Shown: one piece after another, positions 15,784-24,989 of the stretch | Layout of the letters: each line of letters starts with the position of its first letter | How positions within the stretch are numbered: the stretch's first letter is position 1 | NCBI GenBank assembly: GCA_958448705.1 | Contig: CAUDEY010000003.1 | Coordinates: forward strand, 1 to 64,000 | Source of the DNA: UMGS1322 sp900550765 | GTDB lineage: Bacteria; Bacillota; Clostridia; Christensenellales; QALW01 | Reading direction: 5' to 3' | Length of the DNA: 64,000 bases | Program-made: the position numbers and the translations under genes | Notes under the pieces: generated by a model | What the model was told of the DNA's origin: nothing | What the model saw: only the letters and a program-made list of their open reading frames with translations | Database searches by the model: none

Positions 15784-16938
15784 TTATTGATTCAGGTCAA
15801 CAATAACCGGCGTTTTTGTACAAGCTCCGGTAGCATCCCAAGTCATATCCCCGGTAACCCCCGCATAAGAGAAGGAAGCATCGGTTATAGCCGCAATCAG
15901 CTTGTCACAAAGCTCTCCCGGTTTAATATTCACATCATTTATACCAGCGGCCTTCATTGCTTCAAACACTACATAAGCCGCATCATATCCATCGGCCGCA
16001 AACTGATCCGGTTTTGTTCCGTACTTTGCCTCATAGCTGCTGACAAACTTTTGAGTTTTCTCATCGGTTGCGTTTACATCAAACGGTGTAATATAGCGAA
16101 TGGAATTGGTCACACTTGCATCAATCTGACCTGCTACACCGTCCAAACCGTCACAACCGAATAACGCGATATTGGTGAGTTCCTTGGCCACACAAGCTCT
16201 TGCAATAAGCCCCGCCTCCGTATAATAGATGGGAAGGAAAATGACTTCGCAATCTTTCAATGCTTCTACTTGAGCAGAAAAATCCTTTTTATTATCGCTA
16301 TCAAACGTACGTGTGCTGTAGGCAACATTCAGTTCTTTCATTTTTCCGTCAAAGGCTTCCCAAATACCAGTGGAATACGTATCGCTGGTATCATAGATGC
16401 AGCCGATTTTGGTATACTTTGAGGTAAGCTCTTCGGCAGCCAAAATTCCCTGGTCGGGATCGCCGAAGCAAACACGGAAAGCATTTTTTCCCTTTTCAAT
16501 AACGCTTGCCGCCGAAGCGGAAGGTGTAATAAAAAACAGATTATCCGACACCGCTCTTGCAGCAAAGGCTTCACAGGAACCGGATGTAACACTGCCAAGC
16601 GAAACCTGCATTCCCGCATCAAACAGCTGATCGTATGCTGAGGCTGCATCTGCCGCCGTGGATTTATCATCCTTCATCACAAACTCAAATTTTACGCCAT
16701 TCAAACCGCCGGCCGCATTGATCTCTTCAAAAGCCAGCGTCGCCCCCTGGTTCACGGAGATGCCGTAAGAAGAATTCTCTCCGGTAAGAGGACCGGTCGC
16801 ACCAACGATATAAGCTTTTTCTCCGTCTTTTCCGCATCCTGTAATTCCCAGAACGGCTGCGCCTATAAGTGCTGTTGCCATCATAAGGGAAACGAAACCT
16901 TTGAACCCTTTTCCAAAGCTCTTTCTTTTTTCTTTCAT
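15784..16938 (-). CDS. livK: Branched-chain amino acid ABC transporter substrate-binding lipoprotein
   Basis: A 384-residue type I binding protein. The N-terminus is a lipoprotein signal with lipobox GITGC (Cys at about residue 35). The mature part starts AYIVGATGPLTGENSSYG, the usual LivK opening. It captures leucine, isoleucine, valine or related ligands outside the cell for LivHMGF. It lies 40 bases after the COG1101-type ATPase gene with no terminator between, so both importers appear to share one transcript. Confidence 0.93.
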   Translation of the reverse strand: MKEKRKSFGKGFKGFVSLMMATALIGAAVLGITGCGKDGEKAYIVGATGPLTGENSSYGISVNQGATLAFEEINAAGGLNGVKFEFVMKDDKSTAADAASAYDQLFDAGMQVSLGSVTSGSCEAFAARAVSDNLFFITPSASAASVIEKGKNAFRVCFGDPDQGILAAEELTSKYTKIGCIYDTSDTYSTGIWEAFDGKMKELNVAYSTRTFDSDNKKDFSAQVEALKDCEVIFLPIYYTEAGLIARACVAKELTNIALFGCDGLDGVAGQIDASVTNSIRYITPFDVNATDEKTQKFVSSYEAKYGTKPDQFAADGYDAAYVVFEAMKAAGINDVNIKPGELCDKLIAAITDASFSYAGVTGDMTWDATGACTKTPVIVDLNQ

Positions 16939-16978
16939 AGTATTCTCTCCTTTTTATTTTTCCTGACCAACACTGTTT

Positions 16979-17773
16979 TTACAAAAGCAACGCACGGTCA
17001 TTATCAAATTCCGTACCGCTGGTCTTTGCAAAGATCTCCAACAAGGCCTCTACCGTAAGTGCACGCTTTTCCTGCCCTCTTACATCCAGAATAATCTTGC
17101 CTGCATTCATCATAATCAACCGATTTCCATGCGCAATCGCATCGCGCATATTATGGGTAACCATCATGGCCGTAAGCTTTTCTTCTTCAATAAACTTATC
17201 TGAAAGTGCCAAAACCTTAGCAGCCGTTTTAGGATCAAGGGCCGCCGTATGCTCATCCAGCAAGAGCAGTTTAGGCCGGTTCATCGTTGCCATCAGCAAG
17301 GTAATTGCCTGACGCTGCCCGCCGGAAAGCAACCCCACCTTAGTTGACAGCCGATCTTCAAGGCCAAGCTCCAGTTCTTTCAGCATTTCCCGATATCTGG
17401 CACGATCTTTTGCAGTGATTGCCCAACGCAGCCCGCGCCGTTTCCCTCGGCGATAGGCAAGCGCCATATTTTCTTCTATCCACATATCCGCTGCCGTACC
17501 CGTCATAGGATCCTGAAATACACGGCCGATAAAGGCAGCCCGCTTGTGTTCAGGAAGACGGGTAATATCCGTTCCGTCAATCAGAATCTGCCCTGCATCT
17601 ATCGGAAAAACTCCTGCAACAGCATTCAGCATAGTAGACTTTCCCGCGCCATTGCCACCGATTACCGTAACAAAATCACCGTCTTCCAAGGTCAAGGACA
17701 ACCGGTCAAGCGCAACCTTTTCATTCACAGTACCAGCATTGAATATTTTGCTGATATTCTTCATTTCAAGCAT
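16979..17773 (-). CDS. ABC transporter ATPase, COG1101 (tryptophan-type) family
   Basis: A 264-residue ATPase. It has Walker A GGNGAGKST, the signature LSGGQRQ and Walker B LLLLDEHTAALDP (His in place of the usual Pro, a feature of this family). It serves the permease upstream, whose end it overlaps by 8 bases, and the binding protein before that. The set is the COG2984/4120/1101 importer, shown to take up tryptophan in some streptococci (TrpXYZ). The substrate here is inferred to be an aromatic or other amino acid. Confidence 0.85.
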   Translation of the reverse strand: MLEMKNISKIFNAGTVNEKVALDRLSLTLEDGDFVTVIGGNGAGKSTMLNAVAGVFPIDAGQILIDGTDITRLPEHKRAAFIGRVFQDPMTGTAADMWIEENMALAYRRGKRRGLRWAITAKDRARYREMLKELELGLEDRLSTKVGLLSGGQRQAITLLMATMNRPKLLLLDEHTAALDPKTAAKVLALSDKFIEEEKLTAMMVTHNMRDAIAHGNRLIMMNAGKIILDVRGQEKRALTVEALLEIFAKTSGTEFDNDRALLL

Positions 17774-18689
17774 TGCCGGAACCCTCCTGATTTTTTAACT
17801 GCCTTGTTTTGGAAAAATACCGTTTTTTCCAATACGGCACCGCTAAGAAAACAGCAACCACCAATGCGGAAAGCATCTTGAGATAATCGGTATCCAGCCC
17901 CAGGAAAATAACAGATTGATATACAATATAGTAAATCACACCGCCTAATATGACGCCTAACAGCCGAATTAAAAAATTCTGTGAAAGTCGTGAAACTACC
18001 GCTTCACCGATGATCACGGCCGCAAGGCCGATAACGATAGCACCACGGCCATTATTGATATCAGCCGATCCCTGATACTGTGCCAGCAATGCACCGGCAA
18101 GCGCTACAATTCCGTTAGAAATCATAAGTCCGATGATTTTATTGCGGTCAGTATTAATTCCCTGCGCACGGCTCATCTTAGCATTAGAGCCCGTAGCCCG
18201 TACTGCTGAACCATACTCCGTACCGAAAAACCAATACAGCACACCGATAATGACAATACAAAAGCCCGCCAAAACCGCAATAGTGATTCCTTTACTATTC
18301 AGCTGTGTAATAATAAGAGAATACTTCCGCGCAGGAAGTGCCTGATTCGCCTGCCCCATAATTTTCAGGTTTACCGACCACAGCATCAACTGGGTGAGGA
18401 TTCCCGATAAAATAGCAGGAATTCCCATAAACGTATGAAATATCCCTGTAACAAGCCCCGTCAGCATACCCACAAGCATTGCAACAAACATTGCCAGCCA
18501 TACATTCCAGCCATGAATAATCAACATTGCACATACGGCCATGCCCGTACAAATAGAGCCATCTACTGTAAGATCAGCAAAATCCAATATTTTATAGGTA
18601 ATATATACACCGATGGCCATAATGCCCCATATCATTCCCTGTGCAATCGCACCGGGCAAAGCCCCCAGCCAAGCGCTGATTTCTGCCAT
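17766..18689 (-). CDS. ABC transporter permease, COG4120 (tryptophan-type) family
   Basis: A 307-residue permease with about eight membrane helices, related in fold to LivH/RbsC. The N-terminal segment GAIAQGMIWGIMAIGVYITY and the motif LTVDGSICTGMAVCAML are family marks. Gly-rich NNGRGAIVIGLAAVIIGEAV lies near the C-terminal third. It begins 1 base after the binding-protein gene and overlaps the ATPase gene by 8 bases, which indicates coupled translation. Confidence 0.85.
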   Translation of the reverse strand: MAEISAWLGALPGAIAQGMIWGIMAIGVYITYKILDFADLTVDGSICTGMAVCAMLIIHGWNVWLAMFVAMLVGMLTGLVTGIFHTFMGIPAILSGILTQLMLWSVNLKIMGQANQALPARKYSLIITQLNSKGITIAVLAGFCIVIIGVLYWFFGTEYGSAVRATGSNAKMSRAQGINTDRNKIIGLMISNGIVALAGALLAQYQGSADINNGRGAIVIGLAAVIIGEAVVSRLSQNFLIRLLGVILGGVIYYIVYQSVIFLGLDTDYLKMLSALVVAVFLAVPYWKKRYFSKTRQLKNQEGSGNA

Positions 18690-18690
18690 T

Positions 18691-19674
18691 TTACTCTCCT
18701 AAAGCAACGTAATCTGCAGGAATTTCAACCTGTAGTTCTTCGCAAATTTCTTTATTGTATTTTTTTACCGGATTGGGATCATACGCAATCGGCATAGTTG
18801 CAATATCTGCCTCGCCTTTTAAAATCTGAACAGCCATTTTACCGGTAGTATAACCCAATTCATAATAGCTGATAGATAGCGTAGCTACGCCGCAGCCTTC
18901 GCAAATGCCCGCTTCGCCAGCAATAATCGGTACCTTTTTGGGAAGAACAATATTGTTGATCGTCTCCGCGCAGGAAGCCGCCGTATTATCGGTGGGAATA
19001 TAAATTACATCGCTGTCGGTTGCCGCCTTTTCCGCTACAAGAGAAACATCATTAGAATCTACAAAAGTATACTCCGTGCAAACAATCCCCTTGGCCTCCA
19101 GATAAGCCTTAACCTCTGCCACCTGGTACGCAGAATTCGGCTCAGCCGAACACGAAAGCAGGCCTACCTTTTCCGTCTGGGGGAAAAGATCCAAAATCAT
19201 CTGTGCCTGTTCAGTAAGAGGTGCCAGATCGGAGGTTCCCGAAACATTACCGCCCACAGTCCCATTAAAATCATCAATTTCCAAGGCAACGCCATACTCC
19301 GTAATGGACGTTCCCAAAATCGGAATCGTCTCGGTGGCATTGACCGCCGCCTGCAGGGCACCGGTAGCATTTGCCAAAATAAGATCTACATTTTTCGAAA
19401 CAAAATTATTGACAATCGTCACACAGGTGTCATTGGAATTGGCAGCGTTCTGATAATCAAATTCTACTTTATCTGCTCCCAGTTCATCAATCAATGCCTG
19501 CTTAAAGCCCTCAGTAGCCGCGTCAAGCGCATCATGAGTTACCAGCTGGCAAATACCGATCTTATAGACCTTATCCGCATCTGCTGTTCCTGCATCACAG
19601 GCAGAAAACGCCGTCATACAGGCAAAAGCCAGTACCAGTACTAAAACTGTTGAAATGACTTTTTTCGTTTTCAT
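18691..19674 (-). CDS. ABC transporter substrate-binding lipoprotein, COG2984 (TrpX-like)
   Basis: A 327-residue binding protein. The lipoprotein signal ends in AFSAC (Cys near residue 26). The mature protein opens YKIGICQLVTHDALDAATEG and contains VDLILANATGALQAAV and PIIAGEAG, as in COG2984 proteins. First gene of the eight-gene amino-acid importer operon. GGAGG lies 10 bases before the ATG and a consensus promoter at 19728-19756. No T-box or other leader RNA fits in the short 5' region. Confidence 0.87.
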   Translation of the reverse strand: MKTKKVISTVLVLVLAFACMTAFSACDAGTADADKVYKIGICQLVTHDALDAATEGFKQALIDELGADKVEFDYQNAANSNDTCVTIVNNFVSKNVDLILANATGALQAAVNATETIPILGTSITEYGVALEIDDFNGTVGGNVSGTSDLAPLTEQAQMILDLFPQTEKVGLLSCSAEPNSAYQVAEVKAYLEAKGIVCTEYTFVDSNDVSLVAEKAATDSDVIYIPTDNTAASCAETINNIVLPKKVPIIAGEAGICEGCGVATLSISYYELGYTTGKMAVQILKGEADIATMPIAYDPNPVKKYNKEICEELQVEIPADYVALGE

Positions 19675-19727
19675 AACAAAAGATCCTCCATTCTCCCTAT
19701 CATCTGAATAGAAATATATTAATAAGA

Positions 19728-19756
19728 AGTATAATCGCGAATTATAAATAAGTCAA
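19728..19756 (-). promoter_or_regulatory. Promoter of the amino-acid importer operon
   Basis: On the minus strand TTGACT (19751-19756), a 17-bp gap and TATACT (19728-19733), 53 bases before the ATG of the TrpX-like gene. Confidence 0.75.
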
Positions 19757-19794
19757 ACAACATATTTTTATTCTTATATAAAAATTCTTTATGC

Positions 19795-19837
19795 AAAAAA
19801 AAGACCGATTCCTCTATTTGGTAATAGAAGATCGGTC
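19795..19837 (-). terminator. Terminator of the adh-nfnAB unit
   Basis: GACCGAT with ATCGGTC, extended by an inner TATT/AATA pairing, followed on the minus strand by eight T. It lies 34 bases past the nfnB stop. Confidence 0.85.
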
Positions 19838-19870
19838 ATACCCACAATTTTTCTGCCTTTATGTAAGGCT

Positions 19871-21286
19871 TTATTTAGAAAGATACTCGTCAATCGCCAC
19901 TGCGGCTGTTTTTCCTGCCCCCATGGCCAAAATTACCGTAGCCGCCCCGGTAACTGCGTCACCACCGGCATAAACACCTTCTTTTGTCGTAGCACCGGTA
20001 TCCTCATGAACAATGATTCCTCCGTGCTTATTGACCTCAAGTCCGGCTGTGGTATCTTTAATCAGCGGATTCGGTGAAGTACCTATGGAAATAATTACGG
20101 CATCTACATCCAGAATAAATTCACTGCCGGGAATCTCTACCGGACGGCGGCGGCCGTTTTCATCCGGCTCTCCCAGTTCCATTTTTATGCATTCCATGCC
20201 GATAACAAAGCCATTTTTCGGATCGCGCTTATCTTCAGGATTATGATACCCGAGAATCCGTGTGGGATTATTCAAAAGCATAAATTCTATGCCTTCTTCC
20301 ATTGCATGCTCAACCTCTTCACGCCGGGCCGGAAGTTCATTCAGGGAACGGCGATAAACGATATACACATGCTCCGCACCCAATCGAAGCGCCGTTCTGG
20401 CCGCGTCCATCGCCACATTGCCGCCGCCGACAACGGCCACCTTTTTCGCTTTCATAATCGGCGTTGCGGAATCCTCCCGGTAGGCCTTCATCAGATTACT
20501 GCGGGTGAGAAATTCATTGGCCGAATACACGCCCTTTAAGGATTCGCCGGGGATGCCCATAAATCGGGGCAAACCCGCGCCGGAGCCGATAAACACGGCC
20601 TCATAGCCCATTTCAAACAGTTCATCCACCGTAATGGTTTTTCCGATTACCACATTGGTTTCAATATCCACCCCCAGCTTTTTTAGGGTATCTACCTCTT
20701 TTTGAACAATAGATTTGGGCAGCCGGAACTCCGGTATGCCGTAAACCAAAACGCCGCCGGCTAAATGAAGCGCTTCAAATACCGTAACCTTATAGCCCTT
20801 TTTTGCCAAGTCCCCGGCACAGGTAAGACCGGAAGGACCGGAGCCTACTACCGCAACCTTATGGCCGTTTGATTCAGGCACAACCGGGTCAGCCTGGGTA
20901 TGTTCATTGTGCCAATCCGCTACAAAGCGTTCCAGGCGGCCGATTCCCACGGGCTCATTTTTAATGCCGCGCACACATTTAGCCTCACACTGTGTTTCCT
21001 GCGGACATACTCGCCCGCATACAGCCGGAAGACTGGAAGACTCCGAAATAATCTGATACGCCGCTTCAAAATCTCCCTCTTTAATCTTTTCAATAAAGGC
21101 AGGAATATGAATTTTTACCGGACAGCCCGAAACGCATGGCATATTTTTACAGTTCAAACACCGCATAGCCTCGTCCAACGCCGTTTCTTCACTGTAACCA
21201 GTGGCAACCTCCAAAAAATTATGGGCACGTACCTTTGCCTCCTGCGAGGGCATCGGATTCTTTTTCGGGTTCATATTAGCAGCCAT
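19871..21286 (-). CDS. nfnB: NADPH-binding large subunit of Nfn-type transhydrogenase (GltA-like)
   Basis: A 471-residue flavoprotein. The N-terminus has two [4Fe-4S] Cys groups (CLNCKNMPCVSGCPV; CGRVCPQETQCEAKC), then FAD (VVGSGPSGL) and NAD(P) (VVGGGNVAMD) Rossmann motifs. Such proteins are annotated as glutamate synthase small subunits, but with the adjacent NfnA-like gene the better call is NADH-dependent reduced ferredoxin:NADP oxidoreductase, which balances NADH, NADPH and ferredoxin. Start is ATG 21286, two bases after the nfnA stop, with AAAGGAGG upstream. No large glutamate synthase subunit is present. Confidence 0.88.
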   Translation of the reverse strand: MAANMNPKKNPMPSQEAKVRAHNFLEVATGYSEETALDEAMRCLNCKNMPCVSGCPVKIHIPAFIEKIKEGDFEAAYQIISESSSLPAVCGRVCPQETQCEAKCVRGIKNEPVGIGRLERFVADWHNEHTQADPVVPESNGHKVAVVGSGPSGLTCAGDLAKKGYKVTVFEALHLAGGVLVYGIPEFRLPKSIVQKEVDTLKKLGVDIETNVVIGKTITVDELFEMGYEAVFIGSGAGLPRFMGIPGESLKGVYSANEFLTRSNLMKAYREDSATPIMKAKKVAVVGGGNVAMDAARTALRLGAEHVYIVYRRSLNELPARREEVEHAMEEGIEFMLLNNPTRILGYHNPEDKRDPKNGFVIGMECIKMELGEPDENGRRRPVEIPGSEFILDVDAVIISIGTSPNPLIKDTTAGLEVNKHGGIIVHEDTGATTKEGVYAGGDAVTGAATVILAMGAGKTAAVAIDEYLSK

Positions 21287-21287
21287 C

Positions 21288-22130
21288 TTATTCCGCCTCC
21301 TTTTTAAACAGGTTGCATGCTTCCTCATAGGCATGTTTTTCAAAATCACCATACATACGGCCGCGTTCCATCGCTTCGTCAAAATCGACTTCATAGCCGT
21401 CAAAATCAGGGCCGTCCACACAAGCGAATTTTGTTTTACCGCCCACGGTAAGGCGGCAGCCGCCGCACATACCGGTACCGTCGATCATAATCGGATTCAT
21501 CGAAACAGTAGTTTTTACGCCAAAAGGTTTCGCTGTAGCTACTACAAACTTCATCATAATCAGCGGCCCGATGGTAATGATCTCGTCATAGACCTCGCCC
21601 GCCTCCAGCGCCTCCTTTAAAGGCTCGGTAACAACGCCCTTGCGTCCGTAAGAACCGTCATCGGTCATAACAGTCAATTTGTCGGAAACTGCTGCAAACT
21701 CCTCCTCAAGAATCAGCAGTTCTTTGCTGCGGAAACCGATAATCGAATGGACCCGGCATCCCAACTCATGCAGCTTTCTGGCCACAGGCAACGCAATGGC
21801 GCAGCCTACGCCGCCGCCCACGATACAGACACTTTTCAGTCCCTCCACCTGCGTAGGTTTTCCCAAAGGACCTACAAAGTCCTGAATGGAATCGCCTTCC
21901 TTCTTCATATTCAGCTTTGCGGTCGTCGCTCCAACAATTTGAAAAATGATATCCACAAGCCCCTTTTCCCGATCATACCCGGCAACCGTTAGAGGAATCC
22001 GCTCGCCGTCGGCATCCACGCGCAGAATAACAAACTGCCCCGGTTCAGCCTTTTTTGCTACCAGCGGTGCTTCAATACGCATCATTGTCACCGTGGGGTT
22101 CAGGATCTTTTTTTCAACAATTTTATACAT
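21288..22130 (-). CDS. nfnA: FAD/[2Fe-2S] small subunit of Nfn-type transhydrogenase
   Basis: A 280-residue ferredoxin-NADP reductase-like protein (also annotated as sulfide dehydrogenase subunit). It has an FAD-binding barrel (ILRVDADGERIPLTVAG), a nucleotide-binding part (SVCIVGGGVGCAIALPVA) and the C-terminal cluster motif MCGGCRL...FACVDGP for [2Fe-2S]. It is predicted to carry the bifurcating or NADH-side flavin in NfnAB. It is coupled to nfnB by a 1-base gap and lies 79 bases after the adh gene, past a moderate hairpin. Confidence 0.87.
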   Translation of the reverse strand: MYKIVEKKILNPTVTMMRIEAPLVAKKAEPGQFVILRVDADGERIPLTVAGYDREKGLVDIIFQIVGATTAKLNMKKEGDSIQDFVGPLGKPTQVEGLKSVCIVGGGVGCAIALPVARKLHELGCRVHSIIGFRSKELLILEEEFAAVSDKLTVMTDDGSYGRKGVVTEPLKEALEAGEVYDEIITIGPLIMMKFVVATAKPFGVKTTVSMNPIMIDGTGMCGGCRLTVGGKTKFACVDGPDFDGYEVDFDEAMERGRMYGDFEKHAYEEACNLFKKEAE

Positions 22131-22162
22131 ATTTCCATCCTTTCTCCCGCAAAGCAGGAAAA

Positions 22163-22187
22163 GGCTCCGGGTATTTCCCCCGAAGCC
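22163..22187 (-). terminator. Weak or partial terminator between adh and nfnAB
   Basis: GGCTCCGGG with CCCGAAGCC (one mismatch) followed by TTTT on the minus strand. The short tail suggests partial read-through from adh into nfnAB. Confidence 0.5.
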
Positions 22188-22209
22188 ATTATTAAAAAAT
22201 TACCGCAGT

Positions 22210-23406
22210 TTAAAAGTCAACCTCTGTACCATAATAGGTGCATTTTAAAAGCTGCGCCATAACCTCGGGGGTAATCGCCCTGGGGTTAGAACCCGTGCAG
22301 GCATCGCCTACAGCGTTGACTGCAATTTCATCAACTTTAGCAAGGAATTCTTTCTCATCCACACCAAACTCCTGCAGCGTATGCGGAATATCCATAGCCG
22401 TATTCATATCATCGATCAAACTGCAAAGATTCTCTATCAGCGCCTTTTCGCTATTGCCGGCAAGGCCGAGCATTCTGGCAATTTCCGCATACCGTGCACT
22501 GGCCTTAGCTTCATGTGCGTTATATTTGATAACAAACGGAAGATAAATCGCATTTGCACAACCATGCGGAATATGCTGGTTTGCCATTGCGCCTTCATGG
22601 AAAGCCGCGCCGGTCTTATGCGCCATAGAATGCACAATCCCCAGCAATGCGTTGGAGAATGCCATTCCCGCAAGGCACTGTGCATCATGCATCTGTGCTC
22701 TGGACTCTTTATTTCCCTTATAGGAAGAAGGCAAATAGGCTGTAACCATTTCAATAGCCTTAATAGCCAAAGCATCGGTATAGCTGGAAGCTACCGTAGA
22801 AACATAGGCCTCAATCGCATGCGTAAGCGCATCCATACCGGTATGGGCAACCAGCTTTTTGGGCATCGTCTGTGCAAGCTCAGGATCCACAATAGCAACA
22901 TCAGGCGTGATATTAAAGTCAGCCAAAGGATATTTGATGCCTTTTGCATAATCGGTAATTACGCTGAAAGCCGTAACCTCTGTTGCCGTTCCCGATGTAG
23001 AAGAAATCGCACAGAACTTTGCCTTTGTTCTAAGCATAGGAAAATTAAAAGGAACACACAAAGAATCAAAGGTTGTTTCAGGATACTCATAAAATGCCCA
23101 CATGGCTTTTGCCGCGTCAATCGGGGAACCGCCGCCGATAGCAACAATCCAATCGGGCTGGAATTCACGCATGACCTCGGCGCCTTTCATAACGGTTTCT
23201 ACCGATGGATCCGGTTCAACGCCCTCAAACAGTTTAACTTCCATACCGGCCTCTTTCAGATACCCGATCGCCTTATCAAGGAAGCCGAATTTTTTCATTG
23301 AGCCGCCGCCTACTACAACAATTGCTTTTTTTCCGCTAAGCGTTTTCAAATTCTCCATAGCGTTTTCGCCAAAGTAGATGTCTCTTGGAAGTGTAAATCT
23401 TGCCAT
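22210..23406 (-). CDS. Iron-containing alcohol dehydrogenase
   Basis: A 398-residue group III alcohol dehydrogenase. The nucleotide loop is VVGGGSMKK and GGGSPIDAAKAMW; metal ligands are the conserved Asp near DVAIVDPEL and His in SMAHKTGAAFHEG and HIPHGCANA. It likely interconverts an aldehyde (acetaldehyde or butyraldehyde) and its alcohol with NAD(P)H. It has its own consensus promoter and a putative activator site identical in form to that of adhE, which links it to the fermentation regulon. Start supported by GGAGG 9 bases upstream. Confidence 0.92.
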   Translation of the reverse strand: MARFTLPRDIYFGENAMENLKTLSGKKAIVVVGGGSMKKFGFLDKAIGYLKEAGMEVKLFEGVEPDPSVETVMKGAEVMREFQPDWIVAIGGGSPIDAAKAMWAFYEYPETTFDSLCVPFNFPMLRTKAKFCAISSTSGTATEVTAFSVITDYAKGIKYPLADFNITPDVAIVDPELAQTMPKKLVAHTGMDALTHAIEAYVSTVASSYTDALAIKAIEMVTAYLPSSYKGNKESRAQMHDAQCLAGMAFSNALLGIVHSMAHKTGAAFHEGAMANQHIPHGCANAIYLPFVIKYNAHEAKASARYAEIARMLGLAGNSEKALIENLCSLIDDMNTAMDIPHTLQEFGVDEKEFLAKVDEIAVNAVGDACTGSNPRAITPEVMAQLLKCTYYGTEVDF

Positions 23407-23439
23407 AGTTTTGTTCCTCCGTTTTTCATTGATTATTTT

Positions 23440-23461
23440 AGTAATTATTTTTCCAATTACT
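23440..23461. promoter_or_regulatory. Inverted repeat at the adh transcription start
   Basis: AGTAATT, eight bases, AATTACT, a perfect repeat that begins about at the predicted +1 and extends downstream. This is a repressor-type position. It does not match the Rex consensus. Confidence 0.5.
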
Positions 23462-23467
23462 GTAAGT

Positions 23468-23496
23468 ATTATACACCTTATTTTTTATTTTGTAAA
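23468..23496 (-). promoter_or_regulatory. Promoter of the iron alcohol dehydrogenase
   Basis: On the minus strand TTTACA (23491-23496), a 17-bp gap and TATAAT (23468-23473), 61 bases before the ATG. Confidence 0.75.
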
Positions 23497-23520
23497 TACA
23501 CTATAATTACATAACACTAT

Positions 23521-23540
23521 ATCGATAAATACATATCGAT
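23521..23540. promoter_or_regulatory. Candidate LysR activator site upstream of adh
   Basis: ATCGAT-N8-ATCGAT lies about 60-80 bases upstream of the predicted adh start of transcription. The same element with the same spacing occurs at 31575-31594 upstream of adhE, whose neighbour encodes a LysR regulator. Confidence 0.6.
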
Positions 23541-23542
23541 AG

Positions 23543-24967
23543 TTATTTCAACACAGATATTGCATCGCTGATTGTCTTTTCATAGGCCTCTTTTCCGTAC
23601 TTATCCACTTCTGCTTTGTTCTTTTCTCCATGGGTCAGGCATCCGGCACCGCCGATACAGCCGCCGATACAGGCCATTCCCTCGATAAAGTTTCCGTCGG
23701 CTCTGCCTTTGGCAGCTTTCAAAAGTGCCACCTTACATTGCTCAATACCATCGCAGGCAATAGGCTTTAAGGTAAAATTTTCAAGCTTATGCTCCTTCAG
23801 CCCTTGCGCAACTGCGTCGGAAAGCCCTCCGCTGCGGGCAAATATCCGCCCAAAATAAGATGCATTATCCAGCATGCTTTCTGCCAGAGAGGTAATATCG
23901 ATATCACGGCTGTCAAACAGCGCCTGGAGTTCCTCAAAGGTAATTACGCTGTCGATATACGGCCGCACAGATTCTTTTTGAAATTCCATTTTTTTTGCCG
24001 TACACGGACCGATGAAAACAACTTTTGCATTTTCTGTGGTTTCCTGAATATACTTTGCAATCGTAGCCATAGGAGAAAGATTGTGTGAAACATGCATTTT
24101 CAACTGAGGAAACTGCTTTTCAATATAATCCACAAAGGCCGGACAGCAGGAGCTTGTTAAAAAGCCCTTTTGTGCAAGTTCGGCGGCTTCAGCATACGCT
24201 ACCATATCTGCCCCCAATGCTGCTTCCACCACATGATAAAAGCCAAGCTCTTCTATCCCCTTTATTACCTGCCCCAGCTTTGCATATGTAAACTGACTGG
24301 AAATACTGGGGGCAACTACGGCATATACCTTATAGTTTTGATTATCCCTGCTTTTTTTCAGAATATCGATCACATCCAGAATAAAGGAGCGATCCGTAAT
24401 CGCGCCAAACGGACACTGATACACGCAGGCACCGCAGGCAATACATTTTCCGTCGTCAATCTGTGCGCTTCCGTCCTCAGCCATCGATATGGCTTTAATT
24501 TTACAAGCGCTCTCACAAGGTCTTTTCCGGTTAGTTATTGCCGAATACGGGCATACCTGCGCACATCTGCCGCAGTTAACACATTTTGTTTTATCAATAT
24601 GTGCCTTCTGCTGCTCATCAAAAGAAATCGCATTTTTCGGGCACACATCCTCACACCGGTGAGCCAGGCAACCCCGGCAGGCGTCGGTAACACTGTATCC
24701 GCCGGCCGGGCATTCGTCGCAGGCAATATCAATGACCTGAATCACGTTATGATTCTTTTTATCCCCTCCGATAGCCATCTTTACGCGTTCGGCTAAAATT
24801 GCCCGTTCCTTGTATACGCAGCAGCGCATTGTGGGTGTCTTGCCCGGAATAATCTCTTTAGGGATATCATGGATATACTCCAGCAGTTCATCCTTCCACG
24901 CGTGACGCGCAACCTCCCGCAGCACTTTGTATTTTAAATATTGAATCTTGGTATCAAATTTTCTCAT
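23543..24967 (-). CDS. [FeFe] hydrogenase, second-type (group B / HydA2-like)
   Basis: A 474-residue protein. The N-terminal third holds several [4Fe-4S] Cys sets (CDECPAGG, CRGCLAHRCEDVCP, CVNCGRCAQVCP, CIACGACVYQCP; residues 83-185). The H-cluster motifs are L1 TSSCCPAF (271-278), L2 IGPCTAKKME (319-328) and L3 EGMACIGGCIGG (429-440), all with the needed Cys. L1 has Phe where classic enzymes have Trp. It probably evolves or takes up H2 with ferredoxin in the cytoplasm. It closes the adhE-kinase-HydS-phosphatase cluster. Confidence 0.9.
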   Translation of the reverse strand: MRKFDTKIQYLKYKVLREVARHAWKDELLEYIHDIPKEIIPGKTPTMRCCVYKERAILAERVKMAIGGDKKNHNVIQVIDIACDECPAGGYSVTDACRGCLAHRCEDVCPKNAISFDEQQKAHIDKTKCVNCGRCAQVCPYSAITNRKRPCESACKIKAISMAEDGSAQIDDGKCIACGACVYQCPFGAITDRSFILDVIDILKKSRDNQNYKVYAVVAPSISSQFTYAKLGQVIKGIEELGFYHVVEAALGADMVAYAEAAELAQKGFLTSSCCPAFVDYIEKQFPQLKMHVSHNLSPMATIAKYIQETTENAKVVFIGPCTAKKMEFQKESVRPYIDSVITFEELQALFDSRDIDITSLAESMLDNASYFGRIFARSGGLSDAVAQGLKEHKLENFTLKPIACDGIEQCKVALLKAAKGRADGNFIEGMACIGGCIGGAGCLTHGEKNKAEVDKYGKEAYEKTISDAISVLK

Positions 24968-24989
24968 TCATTCTCTCCCCGAAAATCTG

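Noticed and set aside
19675..19794. T-box or riboswitch leader before the TrpX-like gene
   Set aside because: The 5' leader is under 60 bases from the predicted start of transcription and has no specifier-loop or antiterminator elements.
19871..21286. Glutamate synthase small subunit acting in glutamate synthesis
   Set aside because: No large glutamate synthase gene is present, and the coupled NfnA-like gene makes an Nfn transhydrogenase the better reading.
22381..23301. A 306-residue frame opposite the iron alcohol dehydrogenase gene
   Set aside because: It is antisense to a certain gene, rich in Cys, Arg and His as expected from reversed codons, and has no start signals.
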